A stretch of DNA of 35,261 bases from a virus. Where the stretch lies: positions 1 through 35,261 of IMG/VR virus record IMGVR_UViG_3300035698_004819. One strand, 5' to 3'. Positions 1-6,120 of the stretch are shown one piece after another. Within the stretch, counting starts at the first letter, position 1. Each line of letters starts with the position of its first letter. Made by a program: the position numbers and the translations under genes. The notes beneath the pieces were generated by a model, which had not been told where the DNA came from, ran no database searches, and saw only the letters and a list, made by a program, of their open reading frames with translations.

Positions 1-83
1 CATTTTGGAAGTCCGCCGAAAAGAAGCTACGTGAAAATATATAGGGATAAATAATAATGACTTGTTGTATCTTGGAGAACAAT

Positions 84-104
84 ACAGGCATAGTGAATAC
101 CTGT
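84..104. promoter_or_regulatory. Imperfect palindrome, candidate operator
   Basis: ACAGG at 84-88 and CCTGT at 100-104 are inverted repeats around an AT-rich centre, with further near-symmetry inside (CAT and ATA). The palindrome lies just upstream of the tandem promoter boxes at 112-147, where a repressor operator would be expected. No cognate regulator is identified in the window. Confidence 0.3.
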
Positions 105-111
105 TATAAAA

Positions 112-147
112 TAAATTTGTATATTTGTGGAAGTTATTTTATATTTG
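112..147 (+). promoter_or_regulatory. Tandem Bacteroidota-type promoter boxes
   Basis: Three copies of the -7 box TAnnTTTG lie close together: TAAATTTG at 112-119, TATATTTG at 120-127 and TATATTTG at 140-147. The last two sit in a repeated block (TATATTTGTGGA). The consensus TTTG-N19-20-TAnnTTTG is that of the Bacteroidota primary sigma factor. From the 140-147 box, transcription would start near position 154, at the beginning of the structured leader in front of the nuclease gene at 461. Confidence 0.6.
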
Positions 148-153
148 TGGAGT

Positions 154-440
154 AAAGATTTCTTTCACTAAAGACCCGAAGGCATATTGACTCCGCAGAC
201 GAAATAGCTACCTTCGGGTTTTTTATTTCCCCGAAACACATATAACACGAATGAGGTTCCAGACCTTCCCCTTACCAAAAGAAGGCTAATAAACTTTCGT
301 GAATCAATAGTAGCCTTGTGGTTACAATTCTTGCTCTACCGAAGGGTAACAAGTAAACGCAGTAGCAAGGCTTTGAATGGCTAAAACAATAAGGGTTGTG
401 CCTTATTTACCCTAGAGAGATCGGGTCTGTGGAGTCAAAT
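154..440 (+). ncRNA. Large structured leader RNA upstream of a nuclease gene
   Basis: This non-coding stretch has far more self-complementarity than expected. A 9-bp hairpin pairs 174-182 (ACCCGAAGG) with 211-219 (CCTTCGGGT) and is followed by a T run, so it resembles an intrinsic terminator with a long loop. That loop holds TTGACTCCGCAGAC (187-200), which is complementary over 14 positions (one G-U) to 425-438. The two pairings interlock, forming a pseudoknot or a terminator/antiterminator choice. Between them are mutually exclusive pairings of 311-318 with either 282-288 or 366-372, a hairpin TACC-GAAG-GGTA at 337-348, and a 7-bp hairpin 388-394/401-407. I see no RNase P, tmRNA or group I intron signature. 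The endonuclease start codon follows 22 nt after the last paired base. Confidence 0.6.
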
Positions 441-460
441 ATTGGTTAGCATAGAACGCC

Positions 461-829
461 ATGAAGCTGTACTGCGGTAAAGAACTTGATATGATACAAA
501 TGATACCATTTAGCTTGAAGAAACTCCCTCACGCAGACTTACAGGCGGAATTTTACCGTTTCTGTTGCAAAGAGGGCGTACCCGTATCCTTAGAGTATAA
601 ATACGAAAACTGTAGATTCGATGCGGTTATTCATAATAAGGGATTCGTGGTTGCCATTATAGAGATAAAAAGCTACCGATCTAAAAAACCAGCGAAACTT
701 AACACAAAACAATTCGCTAAATACTCTCAGTACGGCATACCTGTATTTTATGTTGTTCGTATGAAAGATATTATTCCCACCATAAAGAGTATAAAACAAA
801 TTCTGGCGGTGGACTTCTACTTAGTATGA
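461..829 (+). CDS. Small PD-(D/E)XK-fold nuclease
   Basis: A 122-residue protein with the core pattern of the PD-(D/E)XK nuclease superfamily: an acidic residue in the first helix (E30), D54 at the start of a strand (FDAVIH), and the E68-I-K70 triad in the next strand, followed by a helix and a strand (GIPVFYVV) typical of the fold. Proteins of this size are often Holliday-junction-resolvase-like, VSR-like or free-standing homing endonucleases; which one cannot be decided here. ATG at 491 (residue 11) is an alternative start. No Shine-Dalgarno sequence is visible. The gene stands alone between a long structured leader and a repeat-rich non-coding stretch, as expected of a mobile nuclease gene or of an early gene with its own control. 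Confidence 0.6.
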   Translation: MKLYCGKELDMIQMIPFSLKKLPHADLQAEFYRFCCKEGVPVSLEYKYENCRFDAVIHNKGFVVAIIEIKSYRSKKPAKLNTKQFAKYSQYGIPVFYVVRMKDIIPTIKSIKQILAVDFYLV

Positions 830-852
830 AAACAAAACGAAAATTTCGGTTC

Positions 853-950
853 TTTTAGCACCAAATACGAATATATTAGTGTATTAGCACGATTTTAGCG
901 TATATTAGCACACATACGTATATTAGCAGACACGCATTTATATATTAGCG
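853..950 (+). repeat. Iteron-like array of TATTAGCA repeats
   Basis: Seven copies of an 8-mer related to TATTAGCA occur in 98 bp: 853 (TTTTAGCA), 874 (TATTAGTG), 882, 893 (TTTTAGCG), 903, 921 and 943 (TATTAGCG). Spacings of 21, 8, 11, 10, 18 and 22 are mostly near one or two helical turns, so a protein could bind one face of the DNA. The array lies in the 299-bp gap between the nuclease and the first small early-type gene. It could be a replication-origin iteron array or a repressor-binding array. The rest of the gap (951-1128) has one CCGCCGAA motif at 992 and no other clear signal. Confidence 0.5.
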
Positions 951-1128
951 CGTGGTTCTTATAATGCGGGTACGCGTAGGGAGCAGAAAATCCGCCGAAA
1001 CACCGATGAACAGTAGGATACAGCGATTTTATGTTTTTAAACATTATTGTTATTCCAAAGTAAAATTGTAGATTAGTTCCAGATTTCAAAATTATTTCTC
1101 TCTATTGTTTAACTAACATTTATTAACG

Positions 1129-1449
1129 ATGAAAAAAGTAGAATTAATGCAGATTTACCAAGAACTCTTTAATGTGAACATGGGCAAGGCAATGCACCTT
1201 GTTGATGCTAGTATTCATCACGTTAGAAGTATGGCTATTTGTGATGAAGAAACGGCAGTAACGGCTCTCTTATTAGCTGAAGAAGAAAGGTTGGTGGGCA
1301 TAATGACTCAATTAGCGAAAATAGAGATCCTGACTCGTCTTAACGAGTACGAATCCGCCAAAAACAAATGTGTTACTGAGGTAGCAAGGGTCTATTGGCA
1401 GAAATGTATTAACGAAATGAATAACCACCTCTCACAAATACGCTTTTAA
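1129..1449 (+). CDS. Hypothetical helical protein
   Basis: A 106-residue protein I do not recognise. It looks mostly alpha-helical, with an acidic-leucine segment near residues 45-70, and has no membrane segment or metal-binding motif. ATG 1129 is preceded by an A/T-rich stretch (TATTAACG), the usual start context here. It is the first of five co-directional genes that run to the terminator at 2933. Its position next to an iteron-like array suggests an early or regulatory role, but that is only inference from location. Confidence 0.7.
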   Translation: MKKVELMQIYQELFNVNMGKAMHLVDASIHHVRSMAICDEETAVTALLLAEEERLVGIMTQLAKIEILTRLNEYESAKNKCVTEVARVYWQKCINEMNNHLSQIRF

Positions 1450-1450
1450 C

Positions 1451-1678
1451 ATGACATTAGACAACATTTATTCACGTTACCCACAGGTTAAAGAAAGCCT
1501 GTTGAATCACATGGCTTTTGCCACACACCTTATTGGTGATAGGCACTCCCTTGACTATAACGCTGAAACGAATTGGAACTTTCTTCGTGATATAGCGAAA
1601 GAGGCTTTTAGCTATGCTGAAATCTCTGCCCTTGACGGATCAGGTGTTATTAACGAAATTCTCCAAAAAACTATTTAA
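1451..1678 (+). CDS. Hypothetical protein
   Basis: A 75-residue unrecognised protein that starts 1 nt after the stop of the preceding gene, so it is probably translated by coupling. The central segment is rich in His and aromatic residues (HMAFATHLIG, NWNFLRD). There is no signal peptide, membrane segment or cysteine motif. It belongs to the 1129-2912 operon. Confidence 0.6.
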   Translation: MTLDNIYSRYPQVKESLLNHMAFATHLIGDRHSLDYNAETNWNFLRDIAKEAFSYAEISALDGSGVINEILQKTI

Positions 1679-1679
1679 C

Positions 1680-1988
1680 ATGATAACTATTAACATGAAA
1701 AAGAAGTTAAAATTTTCCGTTTCAGACACTAAGTTCGCTAACGAGAAGGTTGCTAGGGCATTTGCTCAGCTATTTGGTGGCAATTTGTTCACACTAAAGA
1801 ATCTACAGCGGGAAAATCGCCGAAACGTAGAACGTATACACGCTACAAAGCTAGCTTATTACCGCTTTTTAGTAAAACATACTCACAATACCCATGGACT
1901 CTATAACGTAAACGTAGACTACCTTGAATATGATCTGGTATTTTGCGAATGCGATATCTGCAAAGAGAAAGATCTTATAGCGGTATAA
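1680..1988 (+). CDS. Hypothetical basic protein with C-terminal CxCxxC
   Basis: A 102-residue protein when started at ATG 1680, 1 nt after the upstream stop. A second in-frame ATG at 1695 gives 97 residues and has the same AACATGAAAAAG context as other starts here, so the true start is uncertain. The middle is very basic (QRENRRNVERIH) and the tail carries CECDIC, a possible half zinc-binding site. Basic charge plus cysteines would suit nucleic-acid binding, but I do not recognise a family. Confidence 0.6.
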   Translation: MITINMKKKLKFSVSDTKFANEKVARAFAQLFGGNLFTLKNLQRENRRNVERIHATKLAYYRFLVKHTHNTHGLYNVNVDYLEYDLVFCECDICKEKDLIAV

Positions 1989-1989
1989 G

Positions 1990-2220
1990 ATGATGCCTTA
2001 TAGCCAAGATATAACAGAAAAAGTGGACTTCTCTATTAGCCGAAATAAGGGTGAAAAAAGTCATTCTATTACCGCCAATAATAAAGGGAAAATCCGCAAA
2101 GAGCCTGAATATCAAGGCATTAAGACGTTTTATGCTACAGAACATACGGTCAAGGTATTGCAGACCGAACAAAAAGAGCAATATTTGAATTTTGAAACAA
2201 TTTCTATTTTATTAACTTAA
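1990..2220 (+). CDS. Hypothetical protein, weakly supported
   Basis: A 76-residue Lys/Ser/Asn-rich frame beginning 1 nt after the previous stop, with alternative ATGs at 1990 and 1993. The composition is hydrophilic and low in complexity, with no recognisable domain. Tight spacing on both sides (11 nt to the next gene) argues that it is a real operon member. Lack of any motif keeps confidence moderate. Confidence 0.5.
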   Translation: MMPYSQDITEKVDFSISRNKGEKSHSITANNKGKIRKEPEYQGIKTFYATEHTVKVLQTEQKEQYLNFETISILLT

Positions 2221-2231
2221 ATTATTTAGCG

Positions 2232-2912
2232 ATGAAAAACAAAACAGAATTAGTAAAAGGCCTTTTATCTTATGAAGGTAAAAGCACGACAAAGAACGGA
2301 AACGAGACTATTCATTTCTCTGGACTGTTAACATTATTATTTATTGCACTGCGATTAGCAGTAAAGAAGGGCATCACATTAGAACCGGAATTTAAAGCTA
2401 TTTGGGCTAATTTCAGTAAGTTCACATGGCGTTCACATTTTCCTATTGGGACTGTTAACCCTGATACGGAAAAATTTGAAAAGCCGGATAATGCGATGGA
2501 TACTGAATGTTTATTGTCTAAACACGTTTCAACCGATGCAAAGATCAAAACATTTGCAACCGAGTGCGAAGCAATGTTACCGGAGGGTTGGAAGGAATTT
2601 GCACTTGAATACATTAAAAACAAGGAGCAACGTATCTTATTAGGTGCAAGGGATGAAAAAACGCCGAAAAGTAAAGCAGTTAAAAAGACTGTTAAGGCTA
2701 GTAAGGTAGACACAACCCAATATGACAAGATTGCTGAAATGGTTAAGGAGTCTAACGGCGGTGTAATTTGGTCAGAAATTGATAGGAAAGCTATTTCACG
2801 AATTAACGCCAATTGTGATAAGGCTGGTTTGGACGTTAAACAAGTTAGGAAAGCTTACGACCTGCTGGTAGTGGAAGACGCAACCGAAGACGTTGAAGAC
2901 ATGACATGGTAA
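2232..2912 (+). CDS. Hypothetical protein with acidic C-terminus
   Basis: A 226-residue protein that ends the first gene block. The N-terminal two thirds look globular (hydrophobic helix LLTLLFIALRLAV at about 32-44, several Trp residues). Next comes a lysine-rich linker (residues about 143-163), a second small domain and an acidic end (EDATEDVEDMTW). A globular core, basic linker and acidic tail recall DNA-metabolism proteins, but I recognise no family. An intrinsic terminator follows 20 nt after the stop. Confidence 0.7.
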   Translation: MKNKTELVKGLLSYEGKSTTKNGNETIHFSGLLTLLFIALRLAVKKGITLEPEFKAIWANFSKFTWRSHFPIGTVNPDTEKFEKPDNAMDTECLLSKHVSTDAKIKTFATECEAMLPEGWKEFALEYIKNKEQRILLGARDEKTPKSKAVKKTVKASKVDTTQYDKIAEMVKESNGGVIWSEIDRKAISRINANCDKAGLDVKQVRKAYDLLVVEDATEDVEDMTW

Positions 2913-2932
2913 CCTAACCAACCTAACTAATT

Positions 2933-2962
2933 AGCCTATCATTAATTTGGTAGGCTTTTTTT
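2933..2962 (+). terminator. Intrinsic terminator after the first gene block
   Basis: AGCCTATC (2933-2940) pairs with GGTAGGCT (2949-2956) through an 8-nt AT loop and is followed directly by a run of T to 2962. It ends the 1129-2912 gene block. Confidence 0.8.
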
Positions 2963-2963
2963 A

Positions 2964-3604
2964 TGCCCTATTGTCAGATACAAAAGATTAGATCTAAGCG
3001 ATTATAATAACTCAAGTATACAATGATACCACTAACATAGATAACGGACAGGACGGGGCAAGGAAACAGGCTACAACGGTCTGTTTTTTTTGTGGCATAT
3101 TGTAGCGTATGTAATAAGCAATGATAACGGGTAATAATTCAAGTATGGTATTTGTTTATTTTCTTTTTTCCTTTCGCTTTCATTTCCCCTTACGCGAACA
3201 TACCCCTATGTATACAATCACATGGTTTATATACTGCATTCACGTTATATAAAGGGCAAAAGTCTTATAATTGTTTTTATGTTAAGTAGGATATCGTTGA
3301 TTGTCAGCGTATTAATGTAGCTATCAACAATCTAAATATGGAATTCACACCTATCAACAATGCATTTCGCAAATCGGTTTTCGTTGAGCGCACCCCTACC
3401 CCGTCATGCTCCAATAAACCCCCCGCACCATCTCATCCATGCTCCTGAACTCCTTATTAGCGTGTTCCTTATATATATGAGGAGTTATGTTATCCGATCA
3501 AAAAGCAGTATAATACTTTCAATACGCAGTATATGGGCTATTTTGGGCATATCGTGTGTGTTTTGCTCGGTGAGAGGGGGACTATGATTAAATATATGTG
3601 TTAA
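2964..3604. other. Long non-coding region with short repeats
   Basis: About 640 bases without a convincing gene. It contains a second terminator (3064-3091); a 15-mer direct repeat with one mismatch, TAATAA(C/T)TCAAGTAT, at 3005-3019 and 3132-3146; an 11-mer direct repeat CTATCAACAAT at 3321-3331 and 3351-3361, with a partial inverted copy (GTTGAT) near 3297; and a C-rich, purine-poor stretch around 3385-3445. A 75-codon open frame at 3360-3587 is unlikely to be a gene. Repeats and A/T-rich tracts in a gene-free region are compatible with an origin or a promoter/operator region, but nothing is decisive. Confidence 0.45.
3064..3091 (+). terminator. Intrinsic terminator-like hairpin
   Basis: AAACAG (3064-3069) pairs with CTGTTT (3081-3086) and is followed by T residues to 3091. 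It lies about 100 nt beyond the first terminator with no gene between, so either it backs up that terminator or it ends a short non-coding transcript. Confidence 0.6.
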
Positions 3605-3608
3605 TTTG

Positions 3609-3640
3609 TTTGGTAGTCTCAGGAATTGGTTGTAGGTTTG
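3609..3640 (+). promoter_or_regulatory. Consensus Bacteroidota promoter
   Basis: TTTG at 3609-3612, exactly 20 nt, then TAGGTTTG at 3633-3640: a full match to the TTTG-N20-TAnnTTTG consensus. Transcription would start near 3647 and give a leader of about 26 nt before the ATG at 3673. It probably drives the 3673-4911 gene block. Confidence 0.8.
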
Positions 3641-3672
3641 CAGAGAAGTTTAAATCAAATAAATAAAAGACT

Positions 3673-3942
3673 ATGAAAGAGAAGCTTTACGACAACTTTA
3701 TTAGTTATCCACTTATCTTTGCTTTAGTTCCTTTGGGGACGGACTTTAAGCTCTACCCGTACACCTTTGGGTTTGAATTTAGTTATAAGGGGGTGGAGTT
3801 AAGTCTGAGAATCAGTAATGATAACAGGTGTTGGATCAGTTACGCGGCCGGACATTCCACTATCTTACAGGATACGTGTAATACCATGGAGGATCTGGAG
3901 AAGATGTTTTGGTTATTGGATCAGTTAACTTTAAATAAATGA
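3673..3942 (+). CDS. Hypothetical protein
   Basis: An 89-residue protein, not recognised. It looks like a small alpha/beta fold: alternating hydrophobic strands in the middle (GFEFSYKGVELSLRIS) followed by an amphipathic helix (MEDLEKMFWLLDQLTL). No signal peptide. It is the first gene behind the consensus promoter at 3609-3640 and heads a run of five small genes. Confidence 0.7.
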   Translation: MKEKLYDNFISYPLIFALVPLGTDFKLYPYTFGFEFSYKGVELSLRISNDNRCWISYAAGHSTILQDTCNTMEDLEKMFWLLDQLTLNK

Positions 3943-3949
3943 AAATGTT

Positions 3950-4258
3950 ATGGAAACAATGAATGGAGGACAGAACTACGGGGCTGGTGATGCTCAGTGC
4001 ACGCCCATTACACCATCTTTACTTAGTTGTACGGATCGGTTACATCTCTTGGCTGACCAGCTTGCGGGCAATTTGAATGATATAGGTGATTGTTTAGGGA
4101 GGTTGGGGCATAATATTCCGATGGATTTACCAAAGGATGAGAATGAGGATGTTGTGAAGATTAATCATCAGACTGAATTGGAGGGTTTATGTGCTAAGTA
4201 TGATAAGTTACAGGTTACGTCTCATCATTTGGCACGCTGGATAAATACTTTGATATAA
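3950..4258 (+). CDS. Hypothetical helical protein
   Basis: A 102-residue protein with two leucine-rich helical segments (residues about 25-48 and 76-100) separated by an acidic linker, possibly a small coiled-coil hairpin. ATG 3959 is an alternative start whose following bases resemble a ribosome-binding site, so the first three residues are uncertain. Its last base is also the first base of the next gene. Confidence 0.65.
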   Translation: METMNGGQNYGAGDAQCTPITPSLLSCTDRLHLLADQLAGNLNDIGDCLGRLGHNIPMDLPKDENEDVVKINHQTELEGLCAKYDKLQVTSHHLARWINTLI

Positions 4259-4473
4259 TGGGCGAATTAAAGGTACAGACGTTAAACTTGGTTAATGACA
4301 CTGATGAGTATCTCATTGTTACTGATGAGGCTTGTGTTATCTTAGGAGATCATGAACATTTGGTGGCTAGTTTTGCTACTGCTATGAATCAGGATGAGGT
4401 TTTTCGGCGGATTGTTTTGGATGCTTTTGCTTTGTTGGCTGATAATTCTATTTCTGATGCGAGGGAAGTGTAA
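4258..4473 (+). CDS. Hypothetical acidic protein
   Basis: A 71-residue acidic protein whose start codon shares one base with the preceding stop, so translation is probably coupled. No recognisable domain. A reverse-orientation copy of the recurrent motif (TTCGGCGG, 4403-4410) lies inside it. Confidence 0.6.
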   Translation: MGELKVQTLNLVNDTDEYLIVTDEACVILGDHEHLVASFATAMNQDEVFRRIVLDAFALLADNSISDAREV

Positions 4474-4600
4474 TTGTGGCAAGAAAGCTACTTCAGAATG
4501 GCTTGTTAGTAAAGATGGGATTACCACTACCTTAAAATTCTGCGATAGCCATATTCCGAAGACTCAGTATAATTTACAATACATGAATAAAATTTATTAG
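4457..4600 (+). CDS. Mini zinc-binding protein (47 aa)
   Basis: A longer frame opens at 4394, but it would begin with a hydrophobic stretch deep inside the previous gene. The start at ATG 4457 overlaps that gene by only 17 nt and gives a compact 47-residue protein with C5, C7, C29 and H32 in zinc-ribbon-like spacing (CNC ... CDSH). The role is unknown; small zinc proteins of this kind are frequent in phage accessory blocks. If the 4394 start were used, an N-terminal membrane helix would be added. Confidence 0.55.
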   Translation: MRGKCNCGKKATSEWLVSKDGITTTLKFCDSHIPKTQYNLQYMNKIY

Positions 4601-4602
4601 CA

Positions 4603-4911
4603 ATGAAAGTAATTAATTTCAGAACAGATGTAGCAAAGGTGGTCAGCTCTTTAAAGAGGATAGCCTGCTATAAGGGGGTACTAGAGGGAGATGATCTAGT
4701 TGTTTCGGGGCATTCTCCCGACAAGAGGATAGAGAAAGGGGATTACCTACATGAGATACCTTTTCTTAATCTGGTGCATAGCGGATTTCGTGTTAAGAAG
4801 ATAGCGTATCGCGAGCATGTCAGTGAGCCCAGACTCCTTCACTGGACGGCGGAGTGTGTCAGGGATAATAAAGTTATACTAGAGGAGGCTATGAGGGAGG
4901 TGGAGGTATGA
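4603..4911 (+). CDS. Hypothetical protein
   Basis: A 102-residue unrecognised protein, probably alpha/beta, with a mixed-charge surface and no membrane or metal motif. It starts 2 nt after the preceding stop and is the last gene before the promoter and nuclease unit at 4922. Confidence 0.65.
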   Translation: MKVINFRTDVAKVVSSLKRIACYKGVLEGDDLVVSGHSPDKRIEKGDYLHEIPFLNLVHSGFRVKKIAYREHVSEPRLLHWTAECVRDNKVILEEAMREVEV

Positions 4912-4921
4912 GATTTTTTCG

Positions 4922-4929
4922 TATCTTTG
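4922..4929 (+). promoter_or_regulatory. Promoter -7 box for the HNH gene unit
   Basis: TATCTTTG at 4922-4929 follows a T-rich stretch directly after the previous stop. No good TTTG is seen 20 nt upstream. The predicted start near 4936 is about 13 nt before ATG 4949, so the HNH gene has its own transcription start. Confidence 0.6.
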
Positions 4930-4948
4930 TAATGATTAAACAAACGTA

Positions 4949-5560
4949 ATGTCAAATTTAACATTTAAAAATTCCAAGCATGGGGCGCAACTCGGAAACG
5001 ATTGCGGTGGCTTCATTACGGCTATTAATCACCCTTCGCTTGGTCTTTACGGCATGGAAGAATGGAGAGATATACGCGATCTAGTAGGCAGATACCAAGT
5101 ATCAAAATATGGCAACGTGAGAAGGATAAATAAAGACCCCCGTTGTAACAAGTATCGTTTATTTAGAAAACAACTAACACGAGATGGGTACGAATACGTC
5201 CATATTTTAAGAAATTACAGAAAAACAGTTCATAGATTAGTGGCTATCCATTTTATAAGCAATCCCAATTTCTGTCCATGTGTAAACCACAAAGACGGAA
5301 ACCCAGCCAATAATCATGTTAGTAATTTAGAGTGGTGTACACATAAACAAAATACTATTCATGCTAGGGATGTTCTTGGAACAGTTAAACCTCATAATAT
5401 AAAACCAATAGTTGATATAAAAACAGGAACGCATTTTAAAAGCATAAGGGAGGCTGCTGATATCCTTGGGGTTAATTATAAATATTTAGCGCATAAAGTA
5501 AAAAACAGGCACGATTTAACTAATTTTAGATATGCAGAAACATACGAAAATATATCTTGA
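4949..5560 (+). CDS. NUMOD4-HNH homing-type endonuclease
   Basis: A 203-residue free-standing endonuclease. Residues about 36-60 (MEEWRDIRD ... YGNVRRI) match a NUMOD4 module. Residues about 95-130 form an HNH_3-type domain: VHRLVA, then NHKDGNPANNHVSNLEW with the catalytic H114 region and metal ligands. Residues about 152-185 look like a NUMOD1 DNA-binding repeat (IREAADILGV). Such proteins cut DNA and spread their own gene by homing. The first 35 residues resemble no domain, and ATG 5054 is a plausible alternative start. It overlaps the next gene, another HNH protein, by 29 nt. Confidence 0.85.
   Translation: MSNLTFKNSKHGAQLGNDCGGFITAINHPSLGLYGMEEWRDIRDLVGRYQVSKYGNVRRINKDPRCNKYRLFRKQLTRDGYEYVHILRNYRKTVHRLVAIHFISNPNFCPCVNHKDGNPANNHVSNLEWCTHKQNTIHARDVLGTVKPHNIKPIVDIKTGTHFKSIREAADILGVNYKYLAHKVKNRHDLTNFRYAETYENIS
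4974..5043 (+). ncRNA. Structured RNA element at the 5' end of the HNH gene
   Basis: CCAAGC (4974-4979) can pair with GCTTGG (5038-5043) and close a domain. The domain contains a strong hairpin with stem CGCAA/TTGCG, continued past one bulged C by TCG/CGA, and capped by a GAAA tetraloop (about 4986-5005), plus a weaker GGTG/CACC pairing. The element overlaps the first 35 codons of the 4949 frame, which are not part of the recognisable protein domain. It may therefore be leader RNA, with translation starting at ATG 5054. Confidence 0.4.
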
Positions 5561-5765
5561 CCATTTTGGGTACTCTAAATTAGATATTGAGCATATTCCT
5601 TGTGAGGTTTGTGGTAGGGTGGCTAGGGATATACATCATATTAAGTATAAGTCTAGGGGTGGTAAGGACGAGATAGACAATCTTATAGCTCTTTGTCGCG
5701 ATTGTCATAACCTAGCCCACGATGAGAAGTTAAGTGAAACGGAATTAAAACTATATAAGAAATGA
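5532..5765 (+). CDS. Small HNH endonuclease
   Basis: A 77-residue HNH nuclease with a structural zinc site C24xxC27 and C55xxC58, the catalytic HH pair at 35-36 (DIHHIKYKSRGG), N50 and H59/H63: the complete ββα-metal core with little else. Proteins this short are either free-standing homing nucleases or phage HNH proteins that work with terminase; the latter usually sit beside the terminase genes, which is not the case here. It overlaps the upstream NUMOD4-HNH gene and is coupled by ATGA to the next gene. Confidence 0.8.
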   Translation: MQKHTKIYLDHFGYSKLDIEHIPCEVCGRVARDIHHIKYKSRGGKDEIDNLIALCRDCHNLAHDEKLSETELKLYKK

Positions 5766-6034
5766 AACCAATTAACAAGATTAAGCGTAAGATGTGTCAG
5801 CCCGTAGGGGTAGATTGGAAGACCTTTGATTTTCGGCGGGACTTCTGGTTCACGGAGCACTCTTGGACAGGAGAGCAGGAGCAGGAGTTTATCTCTTGGC
5901 TGGCAGAGTATCTCTACACAGATAAAGATGCTCGTAGAGAGCTTATGACATACCCAGTAAGGAATAAGACTCGTTGCCGGAAAGCCGCCGAAGGGTTTGC
6001 TTGGAACTTCACTTGGAAAAGAAGTGATGTATAA
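5762..6034 (+). CDS. Hypothetical Trp-rich protein
   Basis: A 90-residue protein, unusually rich in Trp, Phe and Arg (WKTFDFRRDFWF, AWNFTWKR). ATGA overlap with the HNH gene stop. I do not recognise a family. It carries both orientations of the recurrent 8-mer (TTCGGCGG at 5832 and CCGCCGAA at 5985). Confidence 0.65.
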   Translation: MKPINKIKRKMCQPVGVDWKTFDFRRDFWFTEHSWTGEQEQEFISWLAEYLYTDKDARRELMTYPVRNKTRCRKAAEGFAWNFTWKRSDV

Positions 6035-6040
6035 CACACA

Positions 6041-6094
6041 TTAGGGGAGATAACACAGCTAATGTTATTAGTTATAACTCACGTTATAGGTGCT
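6041..6094 (+). other. Two hairpins in an 86-nt intergenic region
   Basis: ACATTAG is followed 14 nt later by its exact complement CTAATGT (about 6038-6065). Just beyond it TATAAC-TCAC-GTTATA forms a second perfect 6-bp hairpin (about 6074-6089). Neither has a T run, so they are more likely a leader structure or operators for the gene at 6121 than terminators. Confidence 0.4.
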
Positions 6095-6120
6095 GGAGGT
6101 TTTAATAAAATTGAAAAAAG

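Noticed and set aside
154-440. Group I intron, tmRNA or RNase P RNA
   Set aside because: No P7/G-site elements, no tRNA-like ends with a tag frame, and no RNase P core signature could be found, although the size would allow them.
2312-2812. 166-codon frame on the minus strand
   Set aside because: It is the shadow of the + strand gene 2232-2912, which fits the operon; the minus frame has no promoter or neighbours.
3360-3587. 75-codon open frame in the non-coding region
   Set aside because: It starts inside a direct repeat, has a biased His/Pro/Ser composition from C-rich DNA, and shows no operon fit or start context like its neighbours.
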